Assembly (NCBI GenBank): GCA_002083655.1
Contig: MSXR01000023.1
Location: forward strand, 1 to 64,000
DNA length: 64,000 bases
Source of the DNA: Proteobacteria bacterium ST_bin14
Lineage (GTDB): Bacteria; Pseudomonadota; Alphaproteobacteria; Sphingomonadales; Sphingomonadaceae
Direction: 5' to 3'
Both the position numbers and the translations under genes were made by a program. Below, piece after piece: positions 17,702 to 26,853 of the stretch (position 1 is the first letter of the stretch; the number at the start of each line of letters is the position of its first letter). Under the pieces are notes generated by a model. That model was not told where the DNA came from. It made no database searches and saw only the letters and a list, made by a program, of their open reading frames with translations.

Positions 17702-17887
17702 ATGCGCACCAAGCTGAGCGTCTGCGCGCGAAAAGCGCGCTTCGCGTCCGAAGCCGACGCGCTCGCCGTCGCGCGCCGGGCGAGCGTGCCCCTGCGCCCC
17801 TATCGCTGCGATCGCTGCGGGCGGTTCCACTTGACGAGCCGGACGAGGGGGAAGTTTGTGGGACGCATCCTGCAGCCTTCATCCTGA
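17702..17887 (+). CDS. Zinc-ribbon miniprotein
   Basis: A 61-residue basic protein. RPYRCDRCGRFHLTSRTRGK near residues 33-52 contains a CxxC plus nearby His, a compact zinc-binding knuckle that also occurs in small nucleic-acid-binding proteins. Basic residues on both sides support RNA or DNA contact. It starts ten bases after the TPR-like gene and is probably the last gene of that operon. The function is unknown. Confidence 0.6.
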   Translation: MRTKLSVCARKARFASEADALAVARRASVPLRPYRCDRCGRFHLTSRTRGKFVGRILQPSS

Positions 17888-17908
17888 CCTTGTTTCCGGA
17901 TTCATCTC

Positions 17909-19096
17909 TTACGCCGGCGTCAGCCGAAGCAATTTTGCCGTAGCGCCGTCTTCCAAAACATAGATCGACCCGTCCGGTGCCTGCTCAACCTCGCGGATGC
18001 GCGCGCCGAGCGGGATGCGGGCGATTTCAGTCGCCGTCGATCCGGTGACACGCACGCGCACCAGTCCTTGCGAGACTAACCCGCCCAGCACGAAATCGCC
18101 CGACCAGCCAATGAACAAGCTGCCCGTATACTGAATCATCCCGCTCGGCGCGATGACCGGAGTCCAACTGAACAAGGGTGCGGCGAATTCCGGGCGAGTT
18201 GAATGGCGCGGCAGCACTTCGCCGTCATCGCCTTCGGAAACGATCCGCCAGCCATAATTGGCGCCGCGGGTAATCAGGTTGAATTCGTCGCCACCCGCCG
18301 GCCCCATCTCGCTTTCGAACAACCGCCCGTCCTGCGCGAACACAAGGCCATATTGGTTGCGCTGACCCAATGCCCAGATCTCCGTTCGGGCGCCATTGGT
18401 GCCGACGAAAGGATTGCTCGCCGGGATCGAGCCATCGGGATTGAGGCGGATGGTTTTGCCGAGTGTGCCAGCGAGATCCTGCGCGGGTGCGCCCTGATGC
18501 CGCTCACCGGCCGTAATGAACAAGAAGCCATCGGGCGAAAAGGCCATGCGCCCGCCGAAATGGCGGGTGTCGATGGCAACCTTGGGCGCCTGCCGCCAGA
18601 TGACGGTCACATTTTCGAGCGATGCGTCGCCCGCCGCCAGCGTGCCGCGTGCGACCGCCAACCCGGCGCCGCCCGTGCCGGCTTCAGAATAGCTGAGGTA
18701 CACGCGGCGGTTAGAGGAAAATGCCGGATCGAGTGCCACATCAAGCAGGCCACCCTGCCCCCCCGTGGCAACGGTCGGCACACCGGTAACGGTTGTCCGC
18801 ACGCCCGCCTGAGTAACGAGCCGCAGCACACCGCCAGTTTCAGTGACCAACATCCGGCCATCGGGCAGGAACGTCATCGCCCAAGGCGACGTAAAAGTCG
18901 CGATTGATTGCGATTGCACGGCCGATGTGGGCGTGGGTGTGGCGGTTGGGGTCGGTGTGGGTGTCGGGGTCGGCGACGGCGCGGGGCCCGGTGTAACGAT
19001 CGGCACGCTGCCCGTCCCGCCTGAGTTGTCGGTGCCACTTGAGCCGCTGCATGCGGCGAGGCTGACGTAAAGCAGGAAAGGTAGCGCGCGTTTCAT
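17909..19096 (-). CDS. PQQ-type sugar dehydrogenase, lipoprotein
   Basis: A 395-residue six-bladed beta-propeller of the soluble glucose/sorbosone dehydrogenase family. The signal ends in a lipobox (SLAAC, Cys16), followed by a Gly/Ser segment and a long Pro-Thr repeat linker (~residues 40-58). The DNA of this linker (about 18926-18982) is itself a GTG/GGGT tandem repeat. Propeller signatures include PWAMTFLPDGRMLVTETGG, VYLSYSEAG, HFGGRMAFSPDG and ANYGWRIVSEGD. It probably oxidises an aldose sugar at the membrane and passes electrons to the respiratory chain. It is four bases downstream of its paralogue and cotranscribed with it. Confidence 0.9.
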   Translation of the reverse strand: MKRALPFLLYVSLAACSGSSGTDNSGGTGSVPIVTPGPAPSPTPTPTPTPTATPTPTSAVQSQSIATFTSPWAMTFLPDGRMLVTETGGVLRLVTQAGVRTTVTGVPTVATGGQGGLLDVALDPAFSSNRRVYLSYSEAGTGGAGLAVARGTLAAGDASLENVTVIWRQAPKVAIDTRHFGGRMAFSPDGFLFITAGERHQGAPAQDLAGTLGKTIRLNPDGSIPASNPFVGTNGARTEIWALGQRNQYGLVFAQDGRLFESEMGPAGGDEFNLITRGANYGWRIVSEGDDGEVLPRHSTRPEFAAPLFSWTPVIAPSGMIQYTGSLFIGWSGDFVLGGLVSQGLVRVRVTGSTATEIARIPLGARIREVEQAPDGSIYVLEDGATAKLLRLTPA

Positions 19097-19100
19097 GTCA

Positions 19101-20252
19101 TCATCCCTTCGGCGTCAGCTTGATCAGGCGACCTTGCGAACCATCATCGCCATCCTCCAACACATAAATAGCACCTTCGGGGCCTTGTTCCACTTCGCGA
19201 ATCCGTGCGCCCATATCGAACTGGTCGCCCTTTTTCGCGTCGGTGCCGTTCAGATCGACCCGGACCAGTGCCTGGCTCGACAGCCCACCGATAAACGCGT
19301 CCCCCTTCCACGCAGGAAACAATTTGCCCGAATAGATGATTAACCCACCCGGTGAGATCACGGGGGTCCAGAACACCTTGGGCGCTTCAAACCCGTCGCC
19401 GGGGGCATGATCGGGAATGTCGCGGCCGTCATAATGGCTGCCATTCGATACCTTGGGGTAGCCGTAATTCTTGGCGGGCTCGATCAGGTTCAACTCGTCA
19501 CCGCCCTTTGGCCCCATTTCCTGTTCCCACAACCGCCCCTGCGCATCAAAGGCGAGGCCCAGGATGTTGCGGTGCCCATAGCTCCACACCGCCGGATCGA
19601 ATCCCTGCGCGGCGAGCGGGTTGCCGGGCGCCGCTTTGCCATCAAGCGTCAACCGCAGCACCTTACCAAGCGACATTTTGGGGTCTTGCGCGGGATCGAA
19701 TTTCTGGCGCTCGCCATTCGCATAAAACAAAAACTGCCCGTCCGGCGAAAACGCGATCCGGCCCGAATAATGGCCGTTGCCCGTCACGTAAGGATGGGCG
19801 CGGTGGAGCACCTCCACCTGGTTCAGCCGGGCGATCGGCGGGCACGGCGCGCGAACGCACTTCACTTGCGCAACTTCCAGCACCCCCCGCGCAAGCACGA
19901 CGCCCTTACCGCTGGCCCCAGCTTCAGAGAAGCTGAAATACACCTGGTGGTTCTTCGCATATCCGGGCGCGAGGACGACATCCATCAACCCGCCCTGCCC
20001 CGCGCTGTCGACCGGCAAGGTGCCGCTAACCACCGAACGCGCGCTACGGTCCGCCGACACCAGCAGCAACCGGCCGTCCTTTTCGGTGACCAGCATCTGG
20101 CCATCCGGCAGGAACGTCATCGCCCAGGGCGCATCGAAATCGGCAATCACGGTTTCGGTAAACGGCTTATCGATCGATGTTGACGGGCTGTTGCGCTGGG
20201 CGTTCCCGGCGCAGGCGATCAGCAGCATGGGAAAAGCAAGAATGACGCGCAT
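19101..20252 (-). CDS. PQQ-type sugar dehydrogenase, exported paralogue
   Basis: A 383-residue propeller dehydrogenase, first of a tandem pair. Start 20252 follows a GGAGA ribosome binding site and gives the signal MRVILAFPMLLIACAGNAQ; LLIAC could be a lipobox. Motifs parallel its neighbour: PWAMTFLPDGQMLVTEKDG, VYFSFSEAG, GRIAFSPDGQFLFYANGE and KNYGYPKVSNGS. An extra CVRAPCPP insertion near residue 125 may form a disulfide. The pair looks like a local duplication followed by divergence in anchoring and probably in substrate. Confidence 0.9.
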   Translation of the reverse strand: MRVILAFPMLLIACAGNAQRNSPSTSIDKPFTETVIADFDAPWAMTFLPDGQMLVTEKDGRLLLVSADRSARSVVSGTLPVDSAGQGGLMDVVLAPGYAKNHQVYFSFSEAGASGKGVVLARGVLEVAQVKCVRAPCPPIARLNQVEVLHRAHPYVTGNGHYSGRIAFSPDGQFLFYANGERQKFDPAQDPKMSLGKVLRLTLDGKAAPGNPLAAQGFDPAVWSYGHRNILGLAFDAQGRLWEQEMGPKGGDELNLIEPAKNYGYPKVSNGSHYDGRDIPDHAPGDGFEAPKVFWTPVISPGGLIIYSGKLFPAWKGDAFIGGLSSQALVRVDLNGTDAKKGDQFDMGARIREVEQGPEGAIYVLEDGDDGSQGRLIKLTPKG

Positions 20253-20424
20253 CACAGTCTCCAAAACCAAACCAAAACGGCAAACGCACGAACCATACGC
20301 CTGAATGCTTGCCAGCATAACGCGTTCAGCCTATATCGCCCATGCGCTTTCTCTACATCGGTAACGCTGAAGAGGCTGGACCCAATCGGGGCCGGCGGCG
20401 CGGTCGCTTATGTGGAGAGCCTGT

Positions 20425-21000
20425 TTGGCTGACGTTGCCCAAATATTGTCGGAACTGATCGAGCCAGAGGCGCGTGCGCTGGGTTTTGATCTGGTGCGCG
20501 TGAAAATGTTCGGCGGGGCGGGTGATCTGACGTTGCAGGTGATGGCGGAACGGCCCGATACCCGGCAGCTCAACATCGATGATTGCGCCGCACTATCGCG
20601 CCGAATTTCCGATGTGCTCGATGCGCTGGAAGAGGCAGGCCGCGATCCGATCAAGGAAGCGTATCGGCTCGAAGTAAGCTCGCCGGGCATTGATCGCCCG
20701 CTGACCCGGCTGGCGGATTTTGATGTGTGGAAGGGCCATGAAGCGCGCATCCACCTGACTGCGCCGATCGATGGCCGCAAGCAATTGACCGGTGATCTGG
20801 TGGGCGTCGACGGCGACCAGATCACAATCGACGTGAAAAAGCACAAGGCGATGACGATCGGTTTCGATCAGGTCGCCGATGCCAAATTACTGTTTACCGA
20901 CCGGCTGCTGGCAGCCACTGCGCCGCTTTCCACCGAGGGCGCGGATGAATTTGAACCCGAGGCCCTGGTGGCCGACACTGACCCGCAAGAACAGGACTGA
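20425..21000 (+). CDS. rimP: Ribosome maturation factor RimP
   Basis: A 191-residue factor for 30S subunit maturation and first gene of the nusA-infB operon. The N-terminal RimP domain is recognisable in ARALGFDLVRVKMFGG and RRISDVLD, then the signature YRLEVSSPGIDRPLTR; the C-terminal SH3-like domain covers ~100-165. TTG 20425 is preferred because GGAG precedes it at good spacing and the N-terminus (MADVAQ) matches relatives. ATG 20410 would add five residues. No initiator tRNA gene precedes it, unlike in E. coli. Confidence 0.93.
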   Translation: MADVAQILSELIEPEARALGFDLVRVKMFGGAGDLTLQVMAERPDTRQLNIDDCAALSRRISDVLDALEEAGRDPIKEAYRLEVSSPGIDRPLTRLADFDVWKGHEARIHLTAPIDGRKQLTGDLVGVDGDQITIDVKKHKAMTIGFDQVADAKLLFTDRLLAATAPLSTEGADEFEPEALVADTDPQEQD

Positions 21001-21005
21001 TACCC

Positions 21006-22652
21006 ATGGCCACTGCCCCAGGCGGCTCTGCCGTTTCCGCCAATAAAGCTGAACTGATCGCGATTGCCGATGCGGTCGCCAAGGAAAAGCTGATCGATCG
21101 CGCCATCGTGATCGAGGCGATGGAGGACGCGATCCAGCGCGCGGCGCGTGCACGTTATGGTGCGGAGAATGACATTCGCGCCAAGCTGGACCCGCAGTCC
21201 GGCGATCTTCGCCTTTGGCGTGTCGTCGAAGTGGTTGAGGCGGTCGATGACTATTTCAAGCAGGTGAATCTGAAGGAAGCGCAAAAGCTTCAGGCCGGTG
21301 CGGTCGTCGGCGATTACATCGTCGATCCGCTGCCCCCGATCGAATTCGGCCACATCGCGGCACAAGCTGCCAAGCAGGTGATCTTTCAAAAGGTGCGCGA
21401 TGCCGAGCGCGAGCGCCAGTTCGAAGAGTTTAAGGACCGGGTGGGCGAAATCATTACCGGCGTCGTCAAACGCGTTGAATTTGGCCATGTCGTGGTTGAT
21501 CTGGGCCGTGCCGAAGGCGTTATCCGCCGTGACGCGCAAATTCCGCGCGAAGTGGTTCGCGTGAATGATCGTATCCGCTCGCTGATCCTGAACGTGCGCC
21601 GCGAAAACCGGGGCCCGCAGATTTTCCTCAGCCGCGCGCATCCTGATTTCATGAAAAAGCTGTTCGCGCAGGAAGTGCCCGAGATTTACGACGGCATCAT
21701 CGAGATCAAGGCCGCAGCTCGGGATCCGGGTTCGCGCGCCAAGATTGGTGTGATTTCGCATGACAGCAGCATCGACCCCGTCGGCGCGTGCGTCGGCATG
21801 AAGGGCAGCCGCGTGCAGGCCGTCGTGCAGGAAATGCAGGGCGAGAAGATCGACATCATTCCGTGGTCGCCCGACACCGCGACCTTTGTCGTCAACGCGC
21901 TTCAGCCCGCCAGCGTCAGCCGCGTGGTGATTGACGAGGAGGAGGACCGGATCGAGGTGGTGGTGCCCGACGATCAGCTGTCGCTGGCGATCGGTCGTCG
22001 CGGCCAGAATGTGCGCCTTGCGAGCCAGTTGACGGGCAAGGCGATTGATATCCTGACCGAGGCTGATGCGAGCGAAAAGCGCCAGAAGGAATTCGTTGAG
22101 CGGTCTGAAATGTTCCAGAACGAGCTGGATGTTGACGAAACGCTGGCGCAGTTGCTGGTCGCTGAAGGTTTTGGCGCGCTGGAAGAAGTCGCCTATGTCG
22201 AGGTTGACGAAATCGCCTCAATCGAAGGCTTTGATGACGATTTGGCCGCCGAACTACAGAACCGTGCGACAGAAGCGCTTGATCGTCGCGAGGAAGCCAA
22301 CCGCACGCTGCGCCGCGAATTGGGCGTCGAGGATGCGCTGGCGGCGATGCCGCATTTGACGGAGGCGATGCTGGTGACGCTGGGCAAGGCGGGCATCAAG
22401 ACGCTGGACGATCTCGCCGATCTGGCGACGGATGAATTGGTGCAGAAAAAGCGCCAGGAACCGCGCCGCCGCGCCGATGCAGAAAACAAGCGTCCCGACA
22501 GCCGCGGTGAAGGCCGCACCGAGGACAAGGGCGGCGTGCTGGCCGAATATGGGCTGAGCGAAGATCAGGGTAATGAAATCATCATGGCCGCGCGCGCGCA
22601 CTGGTTTGAGGACGAGGAAGCAGCACCCGCAGCAGAGGGCGAAGACGCCTGA
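21006..22652 (+). CDS. nusA: Transcription termination/antitermination factor NusA
   Basis: A 548-residue RNA-polymerase-binding factor. The N-terminal polymerase-binding domain (~1-130) is followed by S1 (~135-205, GEIITGVVKRVEFGHVVVDL), KH1 and KH2 (~215-355, including the PVGACVGMKGSRVQ loop and AIGRRGQNVRLASQLTG). Acidic repeat-like helical domains follow (LLVAEGFGALEEVAYV and a second near 430-500). It starts five bases after rimP. Its stop overlaps the start of an unexpected tautomerase gene. Confidence 0.97.
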   Translation: MATAPGGSAVSANKAELIAIADAVAKEKLIDRAIVIEAMEDAIQRAARARYGAENDIRAKLDPQSGDLRLWRVVEVVEAVDDYFKQVNLKEAQKLQAGAVVGDYIVDPLPPIEFGHIAAQAAKQVIFQKVRDAERERQFEEFKDRVGEIITGVVKRVEFGHVVVDLGRAEGVIRRDAQIPREVVRVNDRIRSLILNVRRENRGPQIFLSRAHPDFMKKLFAQEVPEIYDGIIEIKAAARDPGSRAKIGVISHDSSIDPVGACVGMKGSRVQAVVQEMQGEKIDIIPWSPDTATFVVNALQPASVSRVVIDEEEDRIEVVVPDDQLSLAIGRRGQNVRLASQLTGKAIDILTEADASEKRQKEFVERSEMFQNELDVDETLAQLLVAEGFGALEEVAYVEVDEIASIEGFDDDLAAELQNRATEALDRREEANRTLRRELGVEDALAAMPHLTEAMLVTLGKAGIKTLDDLADLATDELVQKKRQEPRRRADAENKRPDSRGEGRTEDKGGVLAEYGLSEDQGNEIIMAARAHWFEDEEAAPAAEGEDA

Positions 22653-22888
22653 TGCCTTTTGTCAGCATCCGCATTTCGGGCACCGCCACGCATGATCAGA
22701 AAGCAGGGATCGTCGCCGACGTGACGCGATCGCTGGTCGATCGGCTGGGCAAAAACCCGAATGCGGTGCAGATCGTGATCGAGGAAGTGTCGACCGCCAA
22801 TTACGGCGCGGGCGGCATCCTGATCGCGGACCGCAATGCACCCGCTATCCAACCCCGGGAGGTCGCAGATGCGGTTCCCCCCCGATGA
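22652..22888 (+). CDS. 4-oxalocrotonate tautomerase family protein
   Basis: A 78-residue protein starting MPFVSIRISG. Removal of Met would expose Pro1, the catalytic base of 4-oxalocrotonate-type tautomerases. LVDRLGKNPNAVQIVIEEV follows the family pattern. It is slightly longer than the typical ~62-residue enzyme. The gene overlaps the nusA stop (TGATG) inside the nusA-infB operon, which is unusual for a metabolic tautomerase, so its role there is not clear. Confidence 0.85.
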   Translation: MPFVSIRISGTATHDQKAGIVADVTRSLVDRLGKNPNAVQIVIEEVSTANYGAGGILIADRNAPAIQPREVADAVPPR

Positions 22889-22912
22889 CGCGCTAAGGCT
22901 TCACCACTATCA

Positions 22913-23005
22913 CCGTCACCCTGTACTTGTTTCAGGGTCCATCTTTCCACGAGTCCCGACGGGGCTTGTGGCGCGGTGGATGCTGACACCATTACAGCAT
23001 GACGG
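22913..23005. repeat. Imperfect palindromic intergenic repeat
   Basis: A 93-bp element with ends CCGTCA / TGACGG and two internal hairpins (CCCTG..CAGGG and ATGCTG..CAGCAT) lies between the tautomerase and ylxR genes. The segment CTTGTTTCAGGGTCCATC resembles a repeat scattered through sphingomonad genomes; this is recalled, not searched. It may fold in the operon transcript. Confidence 0.6.
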
Positions 23006-23029
23006 CCGTTTCGGGCGGGGGGCAGCCGC

Positions 23030-23830
23030 ATGACGGCCGCCGATCCCATTCGCCGCTGTAGCCTGTCCGGTGATCGCGCGGCGCGGGCGAACCTGATCCG
23101 CTTGGTGCTCGGCCCCGATGGGCGCGTGCATGCCGATGTGCGCGCCAAGGCACCGGGGCGTGGCGCATGGGTTGGCGTGACGCGCGGGGAAATGGAAACC
23201 GCGATGGCAAAGGGCAAGCTGAAAGGCGCGCTCGCACGTGCCTTCAAGACCGGCGACTTTGCCGTGCCCGCCGATTTGCCCGCCAGCATCGCCGACGCGC
23301 TGGAAAAGGTGGTGCTCGACCGGCTAGGCCTCGAATCGCGTGCAGGGACCATCGTCGTGGGCGGTGAGCGCATCGAAAAGGCAGCACGCGGCGGCAAGCT
23401 GCACCTGTTGCTGCACGCCAGCGACGCAGGGGCCGATGGCACCCGCAAACTCGATCAGGCATGGCGCGTTGGCCGTGATGAAGAGGGCGGCGGTGCGCGC
23501 GGATTGGTAATCCCGCTGGCACGCGCTATATTGTCCGTGGCGCTGGGCCGCGAAAACGTGGTACATATTGGCCTTACCGACCCCGGCGCTGCCCGGCGAC
23601 TGGGCGAAGCGCTTGATCGCTGGCAGCATTTTATCGGACCCCAATCGGAGTCTGCGCCTTGCGAAACGGCGTCGCAGGGCGCATCGGCCTTGGCCGACGG
23701 GGATGACAATCGCGCCGAGACTAGCGACGCGACGACTGACGAAGAAATCGGCCAGATTGCCGACGGAATATCTGGGGCCAAACCTGGCCCCATCATTGAC
23801 GACACGGCAATAGCCGACACGACTATCTGA
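23030..23830 (+). CDS. YlxR (DUF448) fused to an L7Ae-like domain
   Basis: A 266-residue RNA-binding protein. The N-terminal YlxR domain (~1-85) shows RRCSLSGDRAARANLIRLV and PGRGAWVGVTR. A L7Ae/L30e-like domain (~95-205) shows RAGTIVVGGERIEKAARGGK and LGRENVVHIGLTDPG, and an acidic low-complexity tail follows (~210-266). YlxR-type proteins, located between nusA and infB in many bacteria, modulate RNA processing (RnpM acts on RNase P in Firmicutes). The fused L7Ae domain is common in alphaproteobacteria. The order nusA-ylxR-infB is conserved here apart from the tautomerase and repeat. Confidence 0.9.
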   Translation: MTAADPIRRCSLSGDRAARANLIRLVLGPDGRVHADVRAKAPGRGAWVGVTRGEMETAMAKGKLKGALARAFKTGDFAVPADLPASIADALEKVVLDRLGLESRAGTIVVGGERIEKAARGGKLHLLLHASDAGADGTRKLDQAWRVGRDEEGGGARGLVIPLARAILSVALGRENVVHIGLTDPGAARRLGEALDRWQHFIGPQSESAPCETASQGASALADGDDNRAETSDATTDEEIGQIADGISGAKPGPIIDDTAIADTTI

Positions 23831-23847
23831 GGACTTTGAGCGACCTG

Positions 23848-26526
23848 ATGAGCGATACCGACAACGAAAAACCGAAACTGGGCATGCGCGCCCCCCTGGG
23901 TCTCAAGCGCACGGTCGAAACGGGCAAGGTGAAGCAAAGCTTCAGCCATGGCCGTTCGAACACCGTGGTCGTCGAAGTGAAGTCGCGTCGTGTGCTGCGT
24001 CGCCCCGGCGAAGCCGAGCCCGTGGTCGTTGATGAACCCGCCATCGTCGAAGCGCCCGTCGTTTCAGCGCCGCAAGCGGCACCCGCAGCGCCATCGCAAA
24101 GCCCGGCCCGCAAGGCTGGCGACAGCCTGCTTTCGCGCCAAGAGCTTCAAGCCAAGCTGCTGCGCGAAGCAGAAGAATCGCGGATGAATGCGCTGGAAGA
24201 GGCGCGCCACCGCGAGGATCGCGAACGCCAGGAAGCCGCTGAAGAAGAGCGTCGCCGTGCCGAAGAAGCACGCAAGGCACCCCCGGTGATTGAGCCGGTG
24301 GTCGATGCACCAGCACCTGTCGCTGCAGAGCCGGTTGCCACGCCCGCACCGCCAGTGGCACCGCCAGCACCGGCTGCGCCGGTTGCCGCCCCGTTGGAGC
24401 TGACACTTGACGGGAGCATGCCTGCACCGCGCATGTTCACGCCAGTGCCCCGGCCCGAGCGCCCCCAACCCGTGCGCAAGCCCGAGCCGGTGGCCGCTGA
24501 ACCCGATCGCACAACGGCATCTGCTCCCACGGCGAATACCGGCAATGCTGGTCCCGCTTCTGCTCCCGGCTCAAAGCGTCCAGCAGAGCCGCCTGCCCGC
24601 CCTGCGCGGGATCGCAAGGGCGTTGATGATCGCCGCCAGTCCGGCAAGCTGACCGTCAACCGTGCGCTGAACGATAATGACGGCGCCCGCGCTCGCTCGC
24701 TCGCCGCGCTGAAGCGTGCCCGCGAAAAGGAAAAGCGCCACTTTGGTGGCCCGCGCGAGGTACAGGCAAAGCAGGTCCGCGACGTGGTGGTGCCAGAGGC
24801 GATTACCGTTCAGGAACTCGCCAACCGCATGGCCGAAAAGGGATCGGACCTGGTCAAGACGCTGTTCAAAATGGGCATGCCCGTTACGATTACCGAGACC
24901 ATCGACCAGGATACCGCCGAACTGCTGGTGACCGAATTTGGCCACAACATTCAGCGCGTGTCCGACAGCGATATTGATATCGCGATCGATACCGAAGTCG
25001 AGATCGACGATCATTTGTTGCCGCGTCCGCCCGTCGTGACGATCATGGGCCATGTCGATCACGGCAAGACGAGCCTGCTCGATGCCCTGCGCGGCACTGA
25101 CGTGGTGCGCGGCGAGGCCGGCGGCATCACCCAGCATATCGGCGCGTATCAGGTGACGATGAAGGACAAGTCGAAGATCACCTTTCTCGACACGCCCGGC
25201 CACGAAGCATTCACGGAAATGCGCGCACGCGGTGCGAACGTCACCGATATCGTCATCCTGGTGGTGGCAGCGGACGACGGGTTGAAGCCGCAGACGATTG
25301 AGGCGATCAGCCACACCAAGGCGGCTGGCGTGCCGATGATCGTGGCGATCAACAAGATCGACAAGCCCGAGGCCAACGCCAAAAAGGTGCGTGAGGCATT
25401 GCTTCAGTATGAAGTGATCGTCGAGGAAATGTCGGGCGACGTGCAGGATGTTGAAGTATCCGCGCTGAAGAAAACCGGGCTGGACGAGCTGATCGAGAAG
25501 ATTCAGATCCAGGCCGAATTGATGGAGCTCAAGGCCAATCCTGACCGGATGGCTGAGGGCAATGTGATCGAGGCCAAGCTCGACAAGGGTCGTGGCCCTG
25601 TCGCCACAATCCTCATCAGCCGGGGCACGCTGAAGGTTGGCGATGTGTTCGTGGTCGGTGCCGAAAGCGGCAAGGTCCGCGCGCTGATTGACGACAAGGG
25701 TCGCCAGATCAAGGAAGCAGGCCCATCGATGCCGGTCGAGGTGCTGGGGCTATCCGGCGTGCCGATGGCGGGCGATCCGCTGCAGGTCGTGGAGAACGAG
25801 GCGCGGGCGCGCGAAGTGGCGGAATATCGCCAGGGCGTGCTCACCAGCAAGCGCACCACCTCGGCCCCTGCCAGCCTGGAGATGATGTTCTCCGCGCTCA
25901 AGGAAAAGCAGGCGATCGAATATCCGCTGGTGGTGAAGGCCGATACGCAAGGGTCCGTCGAAGCCATCGTTTCCTCCATTAACAAGATCAGCACAGCAGA
26001 CATCCGCGCGCGCGTGCTCCATTCGGGCGTCGGCGGTATCACCGAAAGCGATGTGACGCTGGCGGGCGCATCGGGCGCGCCAATCATCGGCTTCAACGTG
26101 CGCGCCAATGCCAAAGCGCGCGAAATCGCCGAACGGCAGAAGGTGGCGTTGAAATATTACGACATCATCTATGACCTGATCGACGAAATCCGCCTGGGCA
26201 TGGCGGGCGAGCTTGGGCCGGAAGCATTCGAAACGGTCGTCGGCCGTGCCGAAATCCGCGAGGTGTTCCCGGCCGGCAAGCATGGCCGCGCGGCCGGATT
26301 GCTCGTGGTCGATGGCTATATCCGCAAGGCGTTGAAGGCACGCATCACCCGCAACGACGTGATCATCTATAACGGTGAAATCGCGTCGCTGCGGCGCTTC
26401 AAGGACGACGTGGCCGAAGTGCGCGCCGGCCTGGAATGCGGCGTTACGTTTGCCAGCCATACCGACATCAAGCCGGGCGACTTCCTGGAAACCTATGAAG
26501 TCGAACTGCGCGAGCGGACGCTCTAA
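23848..26526 (+). CDS. infB: Translation initiation factor IF-2
   Basis: An 892-residue GTPase placing initiator tRNA on the 30S subunit. A long N-terminal region rich in Ala/Pro and charged helices (~1-260, with [17 protein letters not shown]) precedes the IF2 N domain ([20 protein letters not shown]). The G domain ([28 protein letters not shown]) and domains II-IV follow. ATG 23848 gives the family-like start [12 protein letters not shown]; an in-frame TTG at 23836 with a nearby GAGG is an alternative. Immediately downstream, where rbfA usually follows, a toxin-antitoxin pair is inserted. Confidence 0.96.
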   Translation: MSDTDNEKPKLGMRAPLGLKRTVETGKVKQSFSHGRSNTVVVEVKSRRVLRRPGEAEPVVVDEPAIVEAPVVSAPQAAPAAPSQSPARKAGDSLLSRQELQAKLLREAEESRMNALEEARHREDRERQEAAEEERRRAEEARKAPPVIEPVVDAPAPVAAEPVATPAPPVAPPAPAAPVAAPLELTLDGSMPAPRMFTPVPRPERPQPVRKPEPVAAEPDRTTASAPTANTGNAGPASAPGSKRPAEPPARPARDRKGVDDRRQSGKLTVNRALNDNDGARARSLAALKRAREKEKRHFGGPREVQAKQVRDVVVPEAITVQELANRMAEKGSDLVKTLFKMGMPVTITETIDQDTAELLVTEFGHNIQRVSDSDIDIAIDTEVEIDDHLLPRPPVVTIMGHVDHGKTSLLDALRGTDVVRGEAGGITQHIGAYQVTMKDKSKITFLDTPGHEAFTEMRARGANVTDIVILVVAADDGLKPQTIEAISHTKAAGVPMIVAINKIDKPEANAKKVREALLQYEVIVEEMSGDVQDVEVSALKKTGLDELIEKIQIQAELMELKANPDRMAEGNVIEAKLDKGRGPVATILISRGTLKVGDVFVVGAESGKVRALIDDKGRQIKEAGPSMPVEVLGLSGVPMAGDPLQVVENEARAREVAEYRQGVLTSKRTTSAPASLEMMFSALKEKQAIEYPLVVKADTQGSVEAIVSSINKISTADIRARVLHSGVGGITESDVTLAGASGAPIIGFNVRANAKAREIAERQKVALKYYDIIYDLIDEIRLGMAGELGPEAFETVVGRAEIREVFPAGKHGRAAGLLVVDGYIRKALKARITRNDVIIYNGEIASLRRFKDDVAEVRAGLECGVTFASHTDIKPGDFLETYEVELRERTL

Positions 26527-26549
26527 CGGACTGATCTATTGCTTGATTG

Positions 26550-26590
26550 GTAAGCAATTTGCTTACAACCTTGTCTGCATTCGGTAAGCA
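26550..26590. promoter_or_regulatory. Palindromic operator upstream of the toxin-antitoxin genes
   Basis: GTAAGCAATTTGCTTAC (26550-26566) is a perfect palindrome with 8-base arms around a single T. A further half-site GGTAAGCA lies at 26583-26590, just before the toxin start, and TTGCTT occurs again at 26539. The A/T-rich, repeated half-sites in an otherwise GC-rich operon fit an autoregulatory site for the XRE-type antitoxin. Confidence 0.7.
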
Positions 26591-26605
26591 AGGTATCAAG
26601 CGAGC

Positions 26606-26851
26606 GTGGAGATTGTTTATTCAAAGGCAGCTCGGCAGGCGTTGCTCCGTTCCAACAAGCGCAAGCTTCTGCTGGAAAAAATCGAGCAACTGGCAAATCA
26701 GCCGGAATCCTTGGCAAACAATATCACGCAATTGCAAGGTCGCGAGGAGTGGCGGCTGCGTGTTCAGGATTGGCGGGTGATCTTTCTTCGTCAGGGTGAT
26801 AGCCTCTTGATCCGTGATATCGCTCCGCGCGCATCGATTTACGAGGATTGA
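26606..26851 (+). CDS. RelE/HigB-like toxin
   Basis: An 81-residue protein of the RelE/ParE fold. KLLLEKIEQLANQPESLANN forms the helical hairpin and LQGREEWRLRVQDWRVIFLR the core strands with conserved basic residues; relatives cleave mRNA at the ribosome. It starts at GTG 26606. Its stop overlaps the region just before the antitoxin ATG. The toxin-first order is typical of higBA-type modules. It lies between infB and rbfA. Confidence 0.85.
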   Translation: MEIVYSKAARQALLRSNKRKLLLEKIEQLANQPESLANNITQLQGREEWRLRVQDWRVIFLRQGDSLLIRDIAPRASIYED

Positions 26852-26853
26852 TC

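Noticed and set aside
16743..17882. A 379-codon minus-strand frame across the thioesterase and TPR genes
   Set aside because: It is Arg/Ser/Pro-rich with no domain, opposite four overlapping genes with recognisable folds.
20253..20424. Initiator tRNA gene before rimP, as in E. coli
   Set aside because: No cloverleaf, CCA end or anticodon arm can be found in this stretch.
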